Both the position numbers and the translations under genes were made by a program. From positions 62,001 through 126,000 of the forward strand of contig JBLGAC010000004.1 in assembly GCA_047610385.1 (NCBI GenBank): a stretch of DNA of 64,000 bases, in the 5' to 3' direction. The notes beneath the pieces are model-generated. The model was not told the DNA's origin and searched no databases. It saw only the letters and a list, made by a program, of their open reading frames with translations. Position 1 is the first letter of the stretch; the number at the start of each line of letters is the position of its first letter. The DNA is from JBOCEF01 sp047610385. GTDB taxonomy: Bacteria > Pseudomonadota > Alphaproteobacteria > Rhodobacterales > Rhodobacteraceae. This document shows positions 34,737 through 42,949 of this stretch, in pieces.

Positions 34737-34764
34737 AAAGGGGGGGCATTGGCCCTCCCTTTTT
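34737..34764 (+). terminator. Probable argG terminator
   Basis: AAAGGGGGGG pairs with CCCTCCCTTT (one mismatch) across a six-base loop and is followed by TT. It lies 100 bases past the argG stop. Confidence 0.6.
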
Positions 34765-34840
34765 CTTTGGCGGGTGGCGGGCGGGCTCGGGGGGCTTTGC
34801 CCCCGCTCGCCCGCCCGCGGACGGTCGCTGCGCTTCCTTT

Positions 34841-34864
34841 CCGGGGGGCGCGGCCGCCCCCCGG
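34841..34864. repeat. Perfect 10-bp GC-rich hairpin
   Basis: CCGGGGGGCG, four bases, then CGCCCCCCGG. No U-run follows, so it is not a standard terminator. Confidence 0.5.
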
Positions 34865-34969
34865 ACCCCCTCGCCAAGGCACCTGCCCCAGGGCGCGCTT
34901 GATGGCGACGCGCGCTTGATGGCGGGGCGCGCGCGGGGCAGGATGGGGCGTCTGGCATTGGGAGGGCGC

Positions 34970-35602
34970 ATGACCCCGGAACTTGATCACCTCGTCATCG
35001 GCTGTCTGGATCTTGCGGCCGGGGGCGCCGCGTTGACCGCGCTTTTGGGCGCTGCGCCGCAGGGGGCGGGCGTGCATCAGGGGCATGGCACGCACAACCT
35101 TCTGTGGGGGCTGGGCCCTGCGTATCTTGAATTGATCGCCCCGGACCCGGCGCAGACGGCACCCGCCGTGGGCCTGCCATTCGGTCTGCATCTGGCCAGC
35201 ACGCGTGCGCATCTGGCGAATGGTCCGCGGCTGCTGACATGGGTGGCGCGCTGCAGGGGGATTGCGGCGCTTGCGGGGCTGAGCCCGGTCCCCCTTGGCC
35301 CGCCATCTGCAATGGCGCGCGGGGATCTGGCGTGGCGGCTGACCATTCCTGCGGACCGCGTCCCGCCCTGCGGCGGCATCGTGCCGGGGCTGATCGAATG
35401 GCCCGGGTCGGGATCGCCGCCCGCCGAGGCGATGGCAAACGGCCTCATGCGCCTGCGCAGTTTTCACCGCCGCACCAACCCGCAGGCCAGCGCCGCGCTG
35501 GAGGCGCTGGGCCTGTCTGCCATCGCCCCCGAAGGCGACACCGGCGGCCCCCCCCTGTGCGCAACCCTGAACACCCCCAACGGCCCGATCACCCTGAACT
35601 GA
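34970..35602 (+). CDS. VOC/glyoxalase-like domain protein
   Basis: 210 residues. LDHLVIGCLDLAAGGAALTALLGAAPQG at the start matches the first strand-helix unit of glyoxalase-like proteins, with the metal-ligand-type His at LDHLV, and GTHNLLWGLGPAYLELIAPDP matches the second, ending in the Glu of the motif. Members include isomerases and dioxygenase-like enzymes; the substrate is unknown. The ATG at 34970 follows GGGAGGG. It stands alone between a hairpin-rich region and a convergent gene. Confidence 0.82.
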   Translation: MTPELDHLVIGCLDLAAGGAALTALLGAAPQGAGVHQGHGTHNLLWGLGPAYLELIAPDPAQTAPAVGLPFGLHLASTRAHLANGPRLLTWVARCRGIAALAGLSPVPLGPPSAMARGDLAWRLTIPADRVPPCGGIVPGLIEWPGSGSPPAEAMANGLMRLRSFHRRTNPQASAALEALGLSAIAPEGDTGGPPLCATLNTPNGPITLN

Positions 35603-35641
35603 CCCCGTTCGCCCGCGCCGGCAGGTGCCCCCCGGAGGGCC

Positions 35642-35980
35642 TTAACCCTCGCTCAACTGATCAAACGCCGCGAGGGCTTTTGCCCCGTACATCATCGACG
35701 GCCCGCCGCCCATATAGATGCACATGGCGATGGTTTCAGCGACCTCTTCGCGGGTAACGCCGAGGCGGATGGCGGCTTTGACATGGAACCCGATGCAGCC
35801 GTCGCAACGCGTGGCGACGCCGATCGCGAGGGCCATCAGCTCCTTGGTCTTGGGGTCGAGCGCGCCGGGCGCGGTGGCGGCCTGCGCCAGCTTGGCAAAA
35901 CCGGCCGAGGTGTCTGGCATCGCCGGGCGCAGCCGCGCCAGTTCGGCATTCGTGTCGGTCAGAAAGGCTTTCCAGTCCAT
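35642..35980 (-). CDS. Carboxymuconolactone decarboxylase/AhpD-family protein
   Basis: 112 residues. ELMALAIGVATRCDGCIGFHVKAAIRLG contains the E-x(11)-C-x-x-C-x(3)-H redox motif of AhpD-like proteins, so a peroxidase or thiol-redox role is more likely than true decarboxylation. TREEVAETIAMCIYMGGGPSMM is the second family block. The ATG at 35980 (MDWKAFL) follows GGGAGA; the longer frame begins with TTG. It stands alone, convergent with the VOC gene. Confidence 0.88.
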   Translation of the reverse strand: MDWKAFLTDTNAELARLRPAMPDTSAGFAKLAQAATAPGALDPKTKELMALAIGVATRCDGCIGFHVKAAIRLGVTREEVAETIAMCIYMGGGPSMMYGAKALAAFDQLSEG

Positions 35981-36136
35981 CTCAGGTCTCTCCCGCAACG
36001 GTTTCTTTTGACGGGCCTAGACCAGGCGAGGGCACGCCGCCTTGCGCCATATCAAGCGCGCCCGCGCCGCTCCGCCGCGGAAGTGGCCGCATCGCGGGCT
36101 TGCGCATGGCGGCGGGGCGGGCGAAGACTGGCCGCC

Positions 36137-36829
36137 ATGAAAACTGCCACTGCCACTGATGCGGGCGCCTGGACGCTCCCGAACCTGCTGACGCTTTCGC
36201 GCGTCATCGCGGCGCCCTTGGTGGCGCTGATTTTTGCGTTCATCGACCGGCCCTATGCCGATCTGATCGCATTCCTGCTGTTCGCCGTCGCGGGGATCAC
36301 TGATTTCCTCGATGGCTGGCTGGCGCGGCGCTGGGCGCAGACCAGCACGCTGGGCCGCATGATGGACCCGATCGCCGATAAGGCGATGGTGATCATCGCC
36401 ATGGCCGCGGTGCTGGCGGTGCGCGGGCCAGACTGGACCGTGCTGATCCCCGCTGCCGCCATCCTGCTGCGTGAGACGTTCGTGTCGGGCCTGCGCGAAT
36501 CGCTGGCGGGCCGGGCGGTGATCCATGTGACCCGGCTGGCCAAATGGAAGACCACGGCGCAGATGGGCGCGCTGGGGCTGCTGCTGCTGTCGGGCTATGC
36601 GCAGGTGCGCCACCGCGAATTGTTCCGCGAATTGCCGCCCGACGCGTATGACGCGATGCTGGCCGGGGATGCCGCGGATGTGTGGAACGTGGGCTTTTGG
36701 GCCGATGTTGCGCCGGCGCTGGAATTGACCGGGCTGGCGATGCTGTGGGTCGCCGCGGCGCTGACGCTGATCACCGGATGGGACTATCTGCGCAAAGGTC
36801 TGGCCCATCTGACCAAGGAGGGCATGTGA
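36137..36829 (+). CDS. pgsA: CDP-diacylglycerol-glycerol-3-phosphate 3-phosphatidyltransferase
   Basis: Makes phosphatidylglycerol phosphate, the first committed step to phosphatidylglycerol. 230 residues with four or more membrane helices. The CDP-alcohol phosphotransferase motif is complete: DFLDGWLARRW, then STLGRMMDPIADK, giving D-x2-DG-x2-AR-x8-G-x3-D-x3-D. NLLTLSRVIAAPL at the N-terminus is typical. It overlaps moaD as TGATG, an unrelated pathway but conserved in some alphaproteobacteria. Confidence 0.95.
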   Translation: MKTATATDAGAWTLPNLLTLSRVIAAPLVALIFAFIDRPYADLIAFLLFAVAGITDFLDGWLARRWAQTSTLGRMMDPIADKAMVIIAMAAVLAVRGPDWTVLIPAAAILLRETFVSGLRESLAGRAVIHVTRLAKWKTTAQMGALGLLLLSGYAQVRHRELFRELPPDAYDAMLAGDAADVWNVGFWADVAPALELTGLAMLWVAAALTLITGWDYLRKGLAHLTKEGM

Positions 36830-37074
36830 TGCGCGTGATGTATTTCGCCTGGCTGAGGGAGCGCATCGGCGCATCCTTCGAAGATCTGACCACCGAGGCC
36901 GCCGACGTGACCGCGTTGGTGGAAGAATTGCGCGCGCGTGAGCCGCGCTATGCCGCGGCCTTCGCTGACATGTCCGCAATCCGCGTCGCGCTGGACCAAG
37001 AAGAAGCCGCCTTTGACGCCCCCCTTGCCGGGGTGCGCGAAGTGGCGTTTTTCCCCCCCGTCACGGGCGGCTGA
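36829..37074 (+). CDS. moaD: MoaD, molybdopterin synthase small (sulfur-carrier) subunit
   Basis: 81-residue ubiquitin-like protein ending in PPVTGG; the C-terminal Gly-Gly carries the thiocarboxylate that donates sulfur to precursor Z. RVMYFAWLRERIG is the typical first strand. It overlaps the pgsA stop and is one base ahead of moaE, forming the two-subunit synthase. Molybdenum cofactor is needed by SoxC in this window. Confidence 0.93.
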   Translation: MRVMYFAWLRERIGASFEDLTTEAADVTALVEELRAREPRYAAAFADMSAIRVALDQEEAAFDAPLAGVREVAFFPPVTGG

Positions 37075-37075
37075 G

Positions 37076-37549
37076 ATGACCTGCCCGATCCGCATCGCGG
37101 TGCAAGAAGGCGATTTCGACATCGGCGCGGAGCTGGACGCCATGTCCGCAGGTCGCCATGATATTGGTGCCATCGCCACGTTCACCGGCCTCGTGCGTGA
37201 CATGACCAAGGCGGAACACGGCAAGCCCGTTTCGGCCATGGAACTGGAGCATTACCCCGGCATGACCGAGCGGTCGCTGACCGCCATTGCGGAACAGGCT
37301 GCCGAGCGCTGGCCATTGCAAGGATTGATCGTCATCCACCGCTTCGGGCCGCTGATGCCCGGCGACCGGATCGTGCTGGTGGCCGCCGCGTCCCCGCACC
37401 GCAAGGCGGCCTTTGATGCGGCGCAATTCGTGATGGATTACCTCAAGACCAAGGCGCCCTTCTGGAAAAAGGAAACCACGCCCGAGGGCGCGGCCTGGGT
37501 CGATGCCCGCGAAGACGACGACAAAGCCGCGGCGCGCTGGGGCGGCTGA
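37076..37549 (+). CDS. moaE: MoaE, molybdopterin synthase large subunit
   Basis: 157 residues. GAIATFTGLVRDM, LEHYPGMTERSL, IVIHRFGPLMPGDRIVLVAAASPHRKAAFDA and the catalytic Lys region MDYLKTKAPFWKKE are all characteristic. It forms the heterotetramer with MoaD to convert precursor Z to molybdopterin. A palindrome (37556-37578) follows seven bases after the stop. Confidence 0.96.
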   Translation: MTCPIRIAVQEGDFDIGAELDAMSAGRHDIGAIATFTGLVRDMTKAEHGKPVSAMELEHYPGMTERSLTAIAEQAAERWPLQGLIVIHRFGPLMPGDRIVLVAAASPHRKAAFDAAQFVMDYLKTKAPFWKKETTPEGAAWVDAREDDDKAAARWGG

Positions 37550-37555
37550 GCGGGT

Positions 37556-37578
37556 CAGATTATTCTGCGAATAATCTG
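37556..37578. terminator. AT-rich palindrome between convergent moaE and yedK-type gene
   Basis: CAGATTATTC, three bases (TGC), then GAATAATCTG: a perfect 10-bp stem ending in CAGA/TCTG. It lies 7 bases past moaE and 14 bases before the end of the minus-strand gene, the same convergent placement as the palindrome at 31233-31254. Confidence 0.65.
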
Positions 37579-37591
37579 GGGCCCGAGAGAC

Positions 37592-38326
37592 TCATAGCAA
37601 TCGCCCCTGAGGCCCGTCTGGCGCTGGCGGGGGCCCGTCCTCCGGGTGCCATTTATCAATCAGATGCACGTCATCGGGGCCAGCACCGTTGATGCGCGGC
37701 GACACCGGGTGGGCGGCGAAATATCCATCACGTGCCGCATGCATCAAGGTCGCGGCGCCGCGCCCCTGCTGCCCAAGCCACAGGCCTTGATCCTCAGGCG
37801 CGATGCGCACCGGTTCGCGGTGGTGCAGGCGGGCCATCGAAGGTCCGGCCTTCGCGGTGACCATTGCGCAGGCGGTGATCTCAGTGCCGTTTGGGGCGCG
37901 CCACAGTTCCCACACCGCGGCGAAGGCGAACAGGCTGCCATCTTCCGGGCGGATCCAGTGGGGAACCTTGCCGCGCCCGCCGGACAGCTCAGGCGGCTGC
38001 CATTCGTAAAATCCGGTGGCGGGGATCAGGCAGCGCCGGGCCCGGCAGGCGTCGCGGAACGCAGGCTTTTCAGCGATGGTTTCAGAGCGTGCGTTGATCA
38101 ACAGCGGTCCGCCATCGGGGCGCTTGTACCAACGCGGGATGAAGCCCCAGCGCAGGGTGGTGATGCGCCGCGCGCCGCCGTCGTCCAACACCACCGCGTC
38201 CACGCCCTGGGTCGGACAGATGTTCCAGCGCGGCAGGGCGGATGGGCGGTGCAGCGCATCGGGCACGGCGGAGAAATGCTCCGCCGTGGCCTGGCTGGGG
38301 GTGGTGAGGGCGAAGCGTCCGCACAT
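37592..38326 (-). CDS. yedK: SOS response-associated peptidase/HMCES-type protein
   Basis: 244 residues. The start MCGRFALTT places the catalytic Cys at position 2 after Met removal, where members form a covalent link with abasic sites in single-stranded DNA. NICPTQGVDAVV, LRWGFIPRWYK, NARSETIAEKPAFRD, RRCLIPATGFYEW and a C-terminal LHHREPVRIAP (the conserved His) follow the family order. GAGGG precedes the ATG at 38326; the upstream extension is rejected. No DNA-repair partner is adjacent. Confidence 0.93.
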   Translation of the reverse strand: MCGRFALTTPSQATAEHFSAVPDALHRPSALPRWNICPTQGVDAVVLDDGGARRITTLRWGFIPRWYKRPDGGPLLINARSETIAEKPAFRDACRARRCLIPATGFYEWQPPELSGGRGKVPHWIRPEDGSLFAFAAVWELWRAPNGTEITACAMVTAKAGPSMARLHHREPVRIAPEDQGLWLGQQGRGAATLMHAARDGYFAAHPVSPRINGAGPDDVHLIDKWHPEDGPPPAPDGPQGRLL

Positions 38327-38380
38327 GCCGCCCTCGATACCGCGGGGCCGATGCGCTGCGCAAGCCGCCCGCGCCATGGC

Positions 38381-38433
38381 CGCCCGGGCAAGCGAAGGAA
38401 TGGGCGGCCCCGCCCGGGCAAGCGAAGGAATGG
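38381..38433 (+). repeat. Two 23-base direct repeats just upstream of glnE
   Basis: CGCCCGGGCAAGCGAAGGAA followed by TGG occurs at 38381-38403 and again at 38411-38433, period 30. The second copy supplies the GAAGGA ribosome-binding sequence of glnE. Each copy contains GAAGGA and ATGG, so the duplication also duplicates a potential start signal. Confidence 0.8.
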
Positions 38434-38438
38434 TGCGC

Positions 38439-41369
38439 ATGCCCGCCCCGGTTGACAGCGCCCGCCGCGCGGCCCTCAATCACCTGATGACAACGCCCTT
38501 TGCATCGCGCCTTTCCCGCGCCCCGCTGCCCGCCGATCCCGCACGCGGCGCGGAAGCTTGGGCCATGCTCAGCGTCGATCCGGCCTTGCGCGATCTGGTG
38601 GTCGGGGCGGCAGGTTCGGCGCCCTATCTTGCGGGGTTGATCCGGGGGCAGGCGGAATGGATCTCTGGCGCGCTGGCGCTGGACCCGGCCGATGCGCTTA
38701 TGGATGCGCTGGCGCCCGCGCGGGCCGCCGCGACGGCACCGCCTGCGGATCGGCCTCGGCTTTTGCGCTTGGCCAAGAAACGCACCGCGCTGCTTGCCGC
38801 CCTTGCGGATCTGGGGGGCGTGTGGTCGCTGGAGCAGACCACCGCCGCGCTCTCGGACCTGTCGGACATTGCCACTGACAGCGCCCTGCGCGCTGTGATC
38901 GGCGATGCCAACGCCCGCGGACGCCTGCCCGAAAGCGCGGGGGACGACGCCGCCATCACCGCCATCGCCATGGGCAAGGGCGGCGCGCGAGAGCTGAATT
39001 ATTCCTCAGACATTGATCTGATCTTTCTGTTCGATGAAACCCGCTATGACCCCGATGACTACCTTGAGGTGCGGTCCCGCCTTGTGCGCATCTGCCAGGA
39101 CGCCGCCAAGCTTTTGTCCACCAACACTGAGGACGGCTACGTGTTCCGCGTTGACCTGCGGCTGCGGCCTGACCCGTCCTCTACCCCCGTCTGCATCGCG
39201 ATGGAGACGGCTGAGCGCTACTACGAATCGCTGGGCCGAACGTGGGAGCGGGCGGCCTTCATCAAGGCTCGCGCTGCGTCTGGCGACGTCGCGGGCGGCG
39301 CTGCGTTTTTGCAACGCCTGACCCCGTTCATCTGGCGCAGGCATCTGGATTTCGCGGCGATCGGCGACGCGCATGACATCCGCACCCGCATCCGTGCCCA
39401 TCGCGGCGAAAGCGGCGCGATTGACGTGCCGGGCCATGACATGAAGCTTGGCCGCGGCGGGATCCGCGAGATCGAGTTTTTCGTGCAGACCCGCCAGCTG
39501 ATCTGTGGTGGGCGCGATCCCGGCTTGCGCCAGCGCGCCACTCGCGATGCCTTGGCTGCGCTGACCGAAAAGGGCTGGGTGAACCCCGACACGTCGGCCA
39601 CGCTGGACGCCGCCTATGTCGCGCATCGCGAATTGGAACACCGCTTACAGACGGTTGAGGACGCCCAGACCCACCGCATGCCCAAAAGCCATGAGAACCG
39701 CGCGCGGATCGCGCTTTTGTCTGGGCGCCGCGACATGGCTGCCTTTGAGGCTGAGATCCACGCCCGCCTGACCACCGTGGCCAAGCTGGCGGAGACGTTC
39801 TTTTCCCCCACCGGCCCCGACAAGGGCGCCGCGCAAGCCTATGCGCCACCCGCCGCCGAGGCGCTGGCCGCCCGTGGGCTCACCCGCCCTGAGGCCGCGC
39901 AGAAGATGATTGAGCGGTGGCGCATCGGTGCCATTCCCGCCACGCGATCGGAACGCGCGCGCCGGATGCTGGAGCGGTTGGAGCCAAGGTTGCTTGAGTG
40001 CCTGTCGCGATCCTTGTCGCCTGATGACGCGCTGGTGCAGTTTGACCGGTTCATATCTGGCCTGCCGTCGGGGGTGCAGATCCTCAGCTTGTTTGAGGCC
40101 AATCCCGCATTGTTGGACCTGATCACCGAAATATGCGCCGCGGCGCCGCGGTTGGCCGAGCATCTGGGCCGCAACGCGCAGGTGATGGACGCGCTGTTGT
40201 CGCGCGATTTCTTCGCGCCCTTGCCCGATGGCGACGCGTTGGCGGACGATCTGGCCGCATGGCTGGCGCGAGAGGACGACTATGAACGCAAGCTCGATGC
40301 CGCGCGGCGTTGGGCCAAGGAATTGTCGTTCCGCATCGGGGTGCAGGCGCTGCGCGGGGTGGCGGGCGCCGAAGAAGCTGGCCGTGGGTTCACCGCGCTG
40401 GCCGAAGCAACGCTGAAAGCCCTGTTCCCGGTGGTGGAGGCTGAGTTCGCCCGCCGCTATGGCCCGCCGCCGGGGCGGGGCGCCTGCGTGCTGGCCATGG
40501 GCAAAATGGGCAGCCGGGAAATGACCGCGACCTCAGACCTCGACATCATCGTGCTGTATGACGCGATGGGGCAGGAGGCGTCGGAGGGCAAAAAGCAGCT
40601 GACCTCTGGCGCGTGGTTCGGGCGTTTTACCCAAAGCCTGATCGCTGCGCTGACCGCGCCGACTGCCGAAGGCGCGGTCTGGTCGATCGACACGCGGCTG
40701 CGCCCGTCGGGGCGGCAGGGGACGGTGGCGACCTCGCTTGACGGGTTTGCCGCCTATCAGCGCGACAAGGCCTGGACGTGGGAACATATGGCCCTGACCC
40801 GCGGGCGCGCCGTCGCGGGGCGCCCCGATCTGATGGCGGATGTGGAGGCTGCGGTCGAAGCCGCGATCCGCGCGCCCAAGCCCGAAGATGCCATTTTGTG
40901 CGATGCTGGCGACATGCGCGCGCGGGTGGCTGAGGCGGGCCGCGCCGCGCGGGGCGATCCTTGGGCGCTGAAGCTGGCCGCGGGCGGGTTGATGGACATC
41001 GAATTTGTCGCCCAGACCGGGATCTTGCGCCTTGGCGCGCGGCCCGGCGCTGCGCCTTGGGGCGATGCGCGCCCGCGTGATCCCGCAGGCGCGTTCGCGT
41101 TGATGGCGCGCGAAGGCCTGATTGGCCCTGAGGACGCGGCGGCCTTGACCGCGGCCCACGCCCTGCAACTGCGCATCCAACAGGTCGGCCGCATCGCCAT
41201 GGTTGGAGAGCCGTCGCCCGCGCGCATCGGGCCGGGCCTGGCCGCGGTGCTGGCGCGTGAGGCGGGGGCCGAGGATCTGGCCGGGGTTGAGGCCGCCTTG
41301 ACGTCCGTGCAGGCGCAGGCCGCGCTGATCGTGGCACGGATACTGCCCGCGCCGGACGCTGGCGCGTGA
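38439..41369 (+). CDS. glnE: Glutamine synthetase adenylyltransferase/adenylyl-removing enzyme
   Basis: Adds and removes AMP on glutamine synthetase according to nitrogen state. About 976 residues, usual size. Two nucleotidyltransferase domains are visible: AMGKGGARELNYSSDIDLIF with FLFDE in the N-terminal (adenylyl-removing) half and VLAMGKMGSREMTATSDLDI in the C-terminal half, each with the paired Asp ligands. The ATG at 38439 follows GAAGGA; ATG at 38430 and 38487 are alternatives. Upstream codons of the same frame are antisense to yedK and are rejected. Confidence 0.93.
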   Translation: MPAPVDSARRAALNHLMTTPFASRLSRAPLPADPARGAEAWAMLSVDPALRDLVVGAAGSAPYLAGLIRGQAEWISGALALDPADALMDALAPARAAATAPPADRPRLLRLAKKRTALLAALADLGGVWSLEQTTAALSDLSDIATDSALRAVIGDANARGRLPESAGDDAAITAIAMGKGGARELNYSSDIDLIFLFDETRYDPDDYLEVRSRLVRICQDAAKLLSTNTEDGYVFRVDLRLRPDPSSTPVCIAMETAERYYESLGRTWERAAFIKARAASGDVAGGAAFLQRLTPFIWRRHLDFAAIGDAHDIRTRIRAHRGESGAIDVPGHDMKLGRGGIREIEFFVQTRQLICGGRDPGLRQRATRDALAALTEKGWVNPDTSATLDAAYVAHRELEHRLQTVEDAQTHRMPKSHENRARIALLSGRRDMAAFEAEIHARLTTVAKLAETFFSPTGPDKGAAQAYAPPAAEALAARGLTRPEAAQKMIERWRIGAIPATRSERARRMLERLEPRLLECLSRSLSPDDALVQFDRFISGLPSGVQILSLFEANPALLDLITEICAAAPRLAEHLGRNAQVMDALLSRDFFAPLPDGDALADDLAAWLAREDDYERKLDAARRWAKELSFRIGVQALRGVAGAEEAGRGFTALAEATLKALFPVVEAEFARRYGPPPGRGACVLAMGKMGSREMTATSDLDIIVLYDAMGQEASEGKKQLTSGAWFGRFTQSLIAALTAPTAEGAVWSIDTRLRPSGRQGTVATSLDGFAAYQRDKAWTWEHMALTRGRAVAGRPDLMADVEAAVEAAIRAPKPEDAILCDAGDMRARVAEAGRAARGDPWALKLAAGGLMDIEFVAQTGILRLGARPGAAPWGDARPRDPAGAFALMAREGLIGPEDAAALTAAHALQLRIQQVGRIAMVGEPSPARIGPGLAAVLAREAGAEDLAGVEAALTSVQAQAALIVARILPAPDAGA

Positions 41370-41460
41370 CGCCCCCGCGCCCCGCCCGCCCGACGCGCCC
41401 ACCCACCCACCCCGCGCCGGTCAACCGGGGCGCGGGGGCTTGGCCAATGGCGCGCGCGCG

Positions 41461-42405
41461 GTGACCGGGCCAGCGCTGCCGATCGTCTGGCATCCCGATT
41501 ACCTTGCGCCGCTGCGGCCCGGGCATCGGTTTCCGATGTCAAAATACGGTTATCTGCGCGCGACGCTAGAGGACCGGGGCCTGATGGCGCCGGGCGGGTT
41601 TCTGGCCCCCGCTGCGGCGCCCTTGGGGTTAATCGCGGCGGTCCATGATCTGGGCTATGTGGAGCGGGTCGAGAACGGGCTTTTGTCCAAGGATGAACTG
41701 CGCCGCATCGGCCTGCCCGGAACCCCCGCCGTGGCGCGGCGCGGGCGGTTGTCTGCGGCGGGCACGCTGCTGGCCGCGCGGTTGGCGCTGGAACATGGCA
41801 TCGCGTGCAACGCTGCGGGCGGCTCTCATCATGCAGGGCCAGATGGGGGCGCGGGGTTTTGCGTTTACAACGACGTCGCTGTGGCGGCCCGTGCGCTGAT
41901 TGCCGAAGGGGTGGTGCGCCGGGTGTTGATCGTGGATCTGGACGTGCATCAGGGCGATGGGACCGCGCGGATTTTTGCAAGCGACAGCCGGGTGTTCACG
42001 CTTTCGGTCCATGCCGCACACAATTACCCTGCGGAAAAGGCTGTCTCAGACATCGACGTGGCCTTGCCAGACGGAACCGGTGACGCTGGTTATCTGGCCG
42101 CATTGGCCGATGCGCTGCCCCGCGCCATCGCTGCTGCGGGCGCCGACATCGCGTTCCTGAACGCCGGGGCTGACCCGTGGGAGGGCGACCGCCTTGGCCG
42201 CCTGTCGCTGACCCTTGGGGGCCTGCGTGCGCGAGAGCGCCTGACGCTGGACACGCTGCGCAGGGCGGGGCTGCCGGTGGCTTGCGTGCTTGGGGGCGGC
42301 TATTCTGACGATCCGCACGAACTGGCCGACCGCCACGCCATCGTGTTCGAAGAGGCCGCCCGCAGTCTGCGTGGCGGCCAGGACACGCCGCGCGCTCGGC
42401 TGTGA
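41461..42405 (+). CDS. Histone deacetylase-family (acetoin-utilisation/polyamine-type) hydrolase
   Basis: About 314 residues from GTG at 41461; a TTG at 41440 is an alternative and no ATG is in frame nearby, so the start is uncertain. Zinc-amidohydrolase motifs: GSHHAGPDGGAGFCVYNDVA (His pair and Gly-rich loop), LIVDLDVHQGDGTARIF (Asp and His zinc ligands) and AGADPWEGDRLG (third Asp). Bacterial members remove acyl groups from small amines or proteins. It begins about 90 bases after glnE, same strand. Confidence 0.85.
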   Translation: MTGPALPIVWHPDYLAPLRPGHRFPMSKYGYLRATLEDRGLMAPGGFLAPAAAPLGLIAAVHDLGYVERVENGLLSKDELRRIGLPGTPAVARRGRLSAAGTLLAARLALEHGIACNAAGGSHHAGPDGGAGFCVYNDVAVAARALIAEGVVRRVLIVDLDVHQGDGTARIFASDSRVFTLSVHAAHNYPAEKAVSDIDVALPDGTGDAGYLAALADALPRAIAAAGADIAFLNAGADPWEGDRLGRLSLTLGGLRARERLTLDTLRRAGLPVACVLGGGYSDDPHELADRHAIVFEEAARSLRGGQDTPRARL

Positions 42406-42457
42406 GTAAACTGGGCCATGACCAAACCGGGCCATGCGCGAACCAAGGAGGAAAACC

Positions 42458-42943
42458 ATGACCAACGTGCCCGAACTGCCGCCCGCCACCGCACCCGCGC
42501 TGACCCATGTGACGGACCTGTTCGTCGATCTGGGCCCGGTGCTGACGGTCGGGGACACGCCGCAGGGCCGCCGCCGGATCATTCCGATCATCGGGGGATG
42601 CGCGGTGGGGCCGCAGCTGAACGGGCGGATCCTCGATCTGGGGGCCGATTGGCAGGTGGCTGGCACGGATGGTCTGGCACAGATCGACACCCGATACTGC
42701 CTGCAGACCGATGATGGCGCGCTGATCGACATCCGCAATCTGGGTCTGCGGGCCGCGTCGCCTGCGGTGGCAGCGCGCCTTGCGGACGGCGAAGCTGTGG
42801 ACCCGGCAGAATACTATTTTCGCACCACGCCGCGGCTGTTTTGCACCGACGGGCGCCATGACTGGGTCAACCGGCGGATTTTCATCGGTGTCGGCCAGCG
42901 TCTGGCTGCGCAGGTGGTGATGCGGGTGTTTGAGGTGGGCTGA
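42458..42943 (+). CDS. DUF3237-family protein
   Basis: 161 residues matching the DUF3237 pattern: DLFVDLGPVLTVGDTPQGRRRIIPI, GGCAVGPQLNGRILDLGADWQ, LQTDDGALIDIRNLGLR and YYFRTTPRLFCTDGRHDWVNRRIF. It is a beta-barrel-type family of unknown function, no signal peptide. A clear AAGGAGG precedes the ATG at 42458. It lies 52 bases after the deacetylase gene and six bases before a convergent gene. Confidence 0.85.
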   Translation: MTNVPELPPATAPALTHVTDLFVDLGPVLTVGDTPQGRRRIIPIIGGCAVGPQLNGRILDLGADWQVAGTDGLAQIDTRYCLQTDDGALIDIRNLGLRAASPAVAARLADGEAVDPAEYYFRTTPRLFCTDGRHDWVNRRIFIGVGQRLAAQVVMRVFEVG

Positions 42944-42949
42944 GCATGC

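Larger units (their letters stand above)
34637..34969. other. argG downstream region with GC-rich hairpins
   Basis: 333 bases without a supported gene. It holds the argG terminator candidate (34737-34764), an imperfect GC-rich stem around GGGGGC-TTT-GCCCCC (34790-34804), a perfect 10-bp hairpin (34841-34864) and two copies of a GGGCGCGCTTGATGGCG-like stretch near 34893-34924. The whole block has the look of a dispersed intergenic repeat. Confidence 0.5.
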
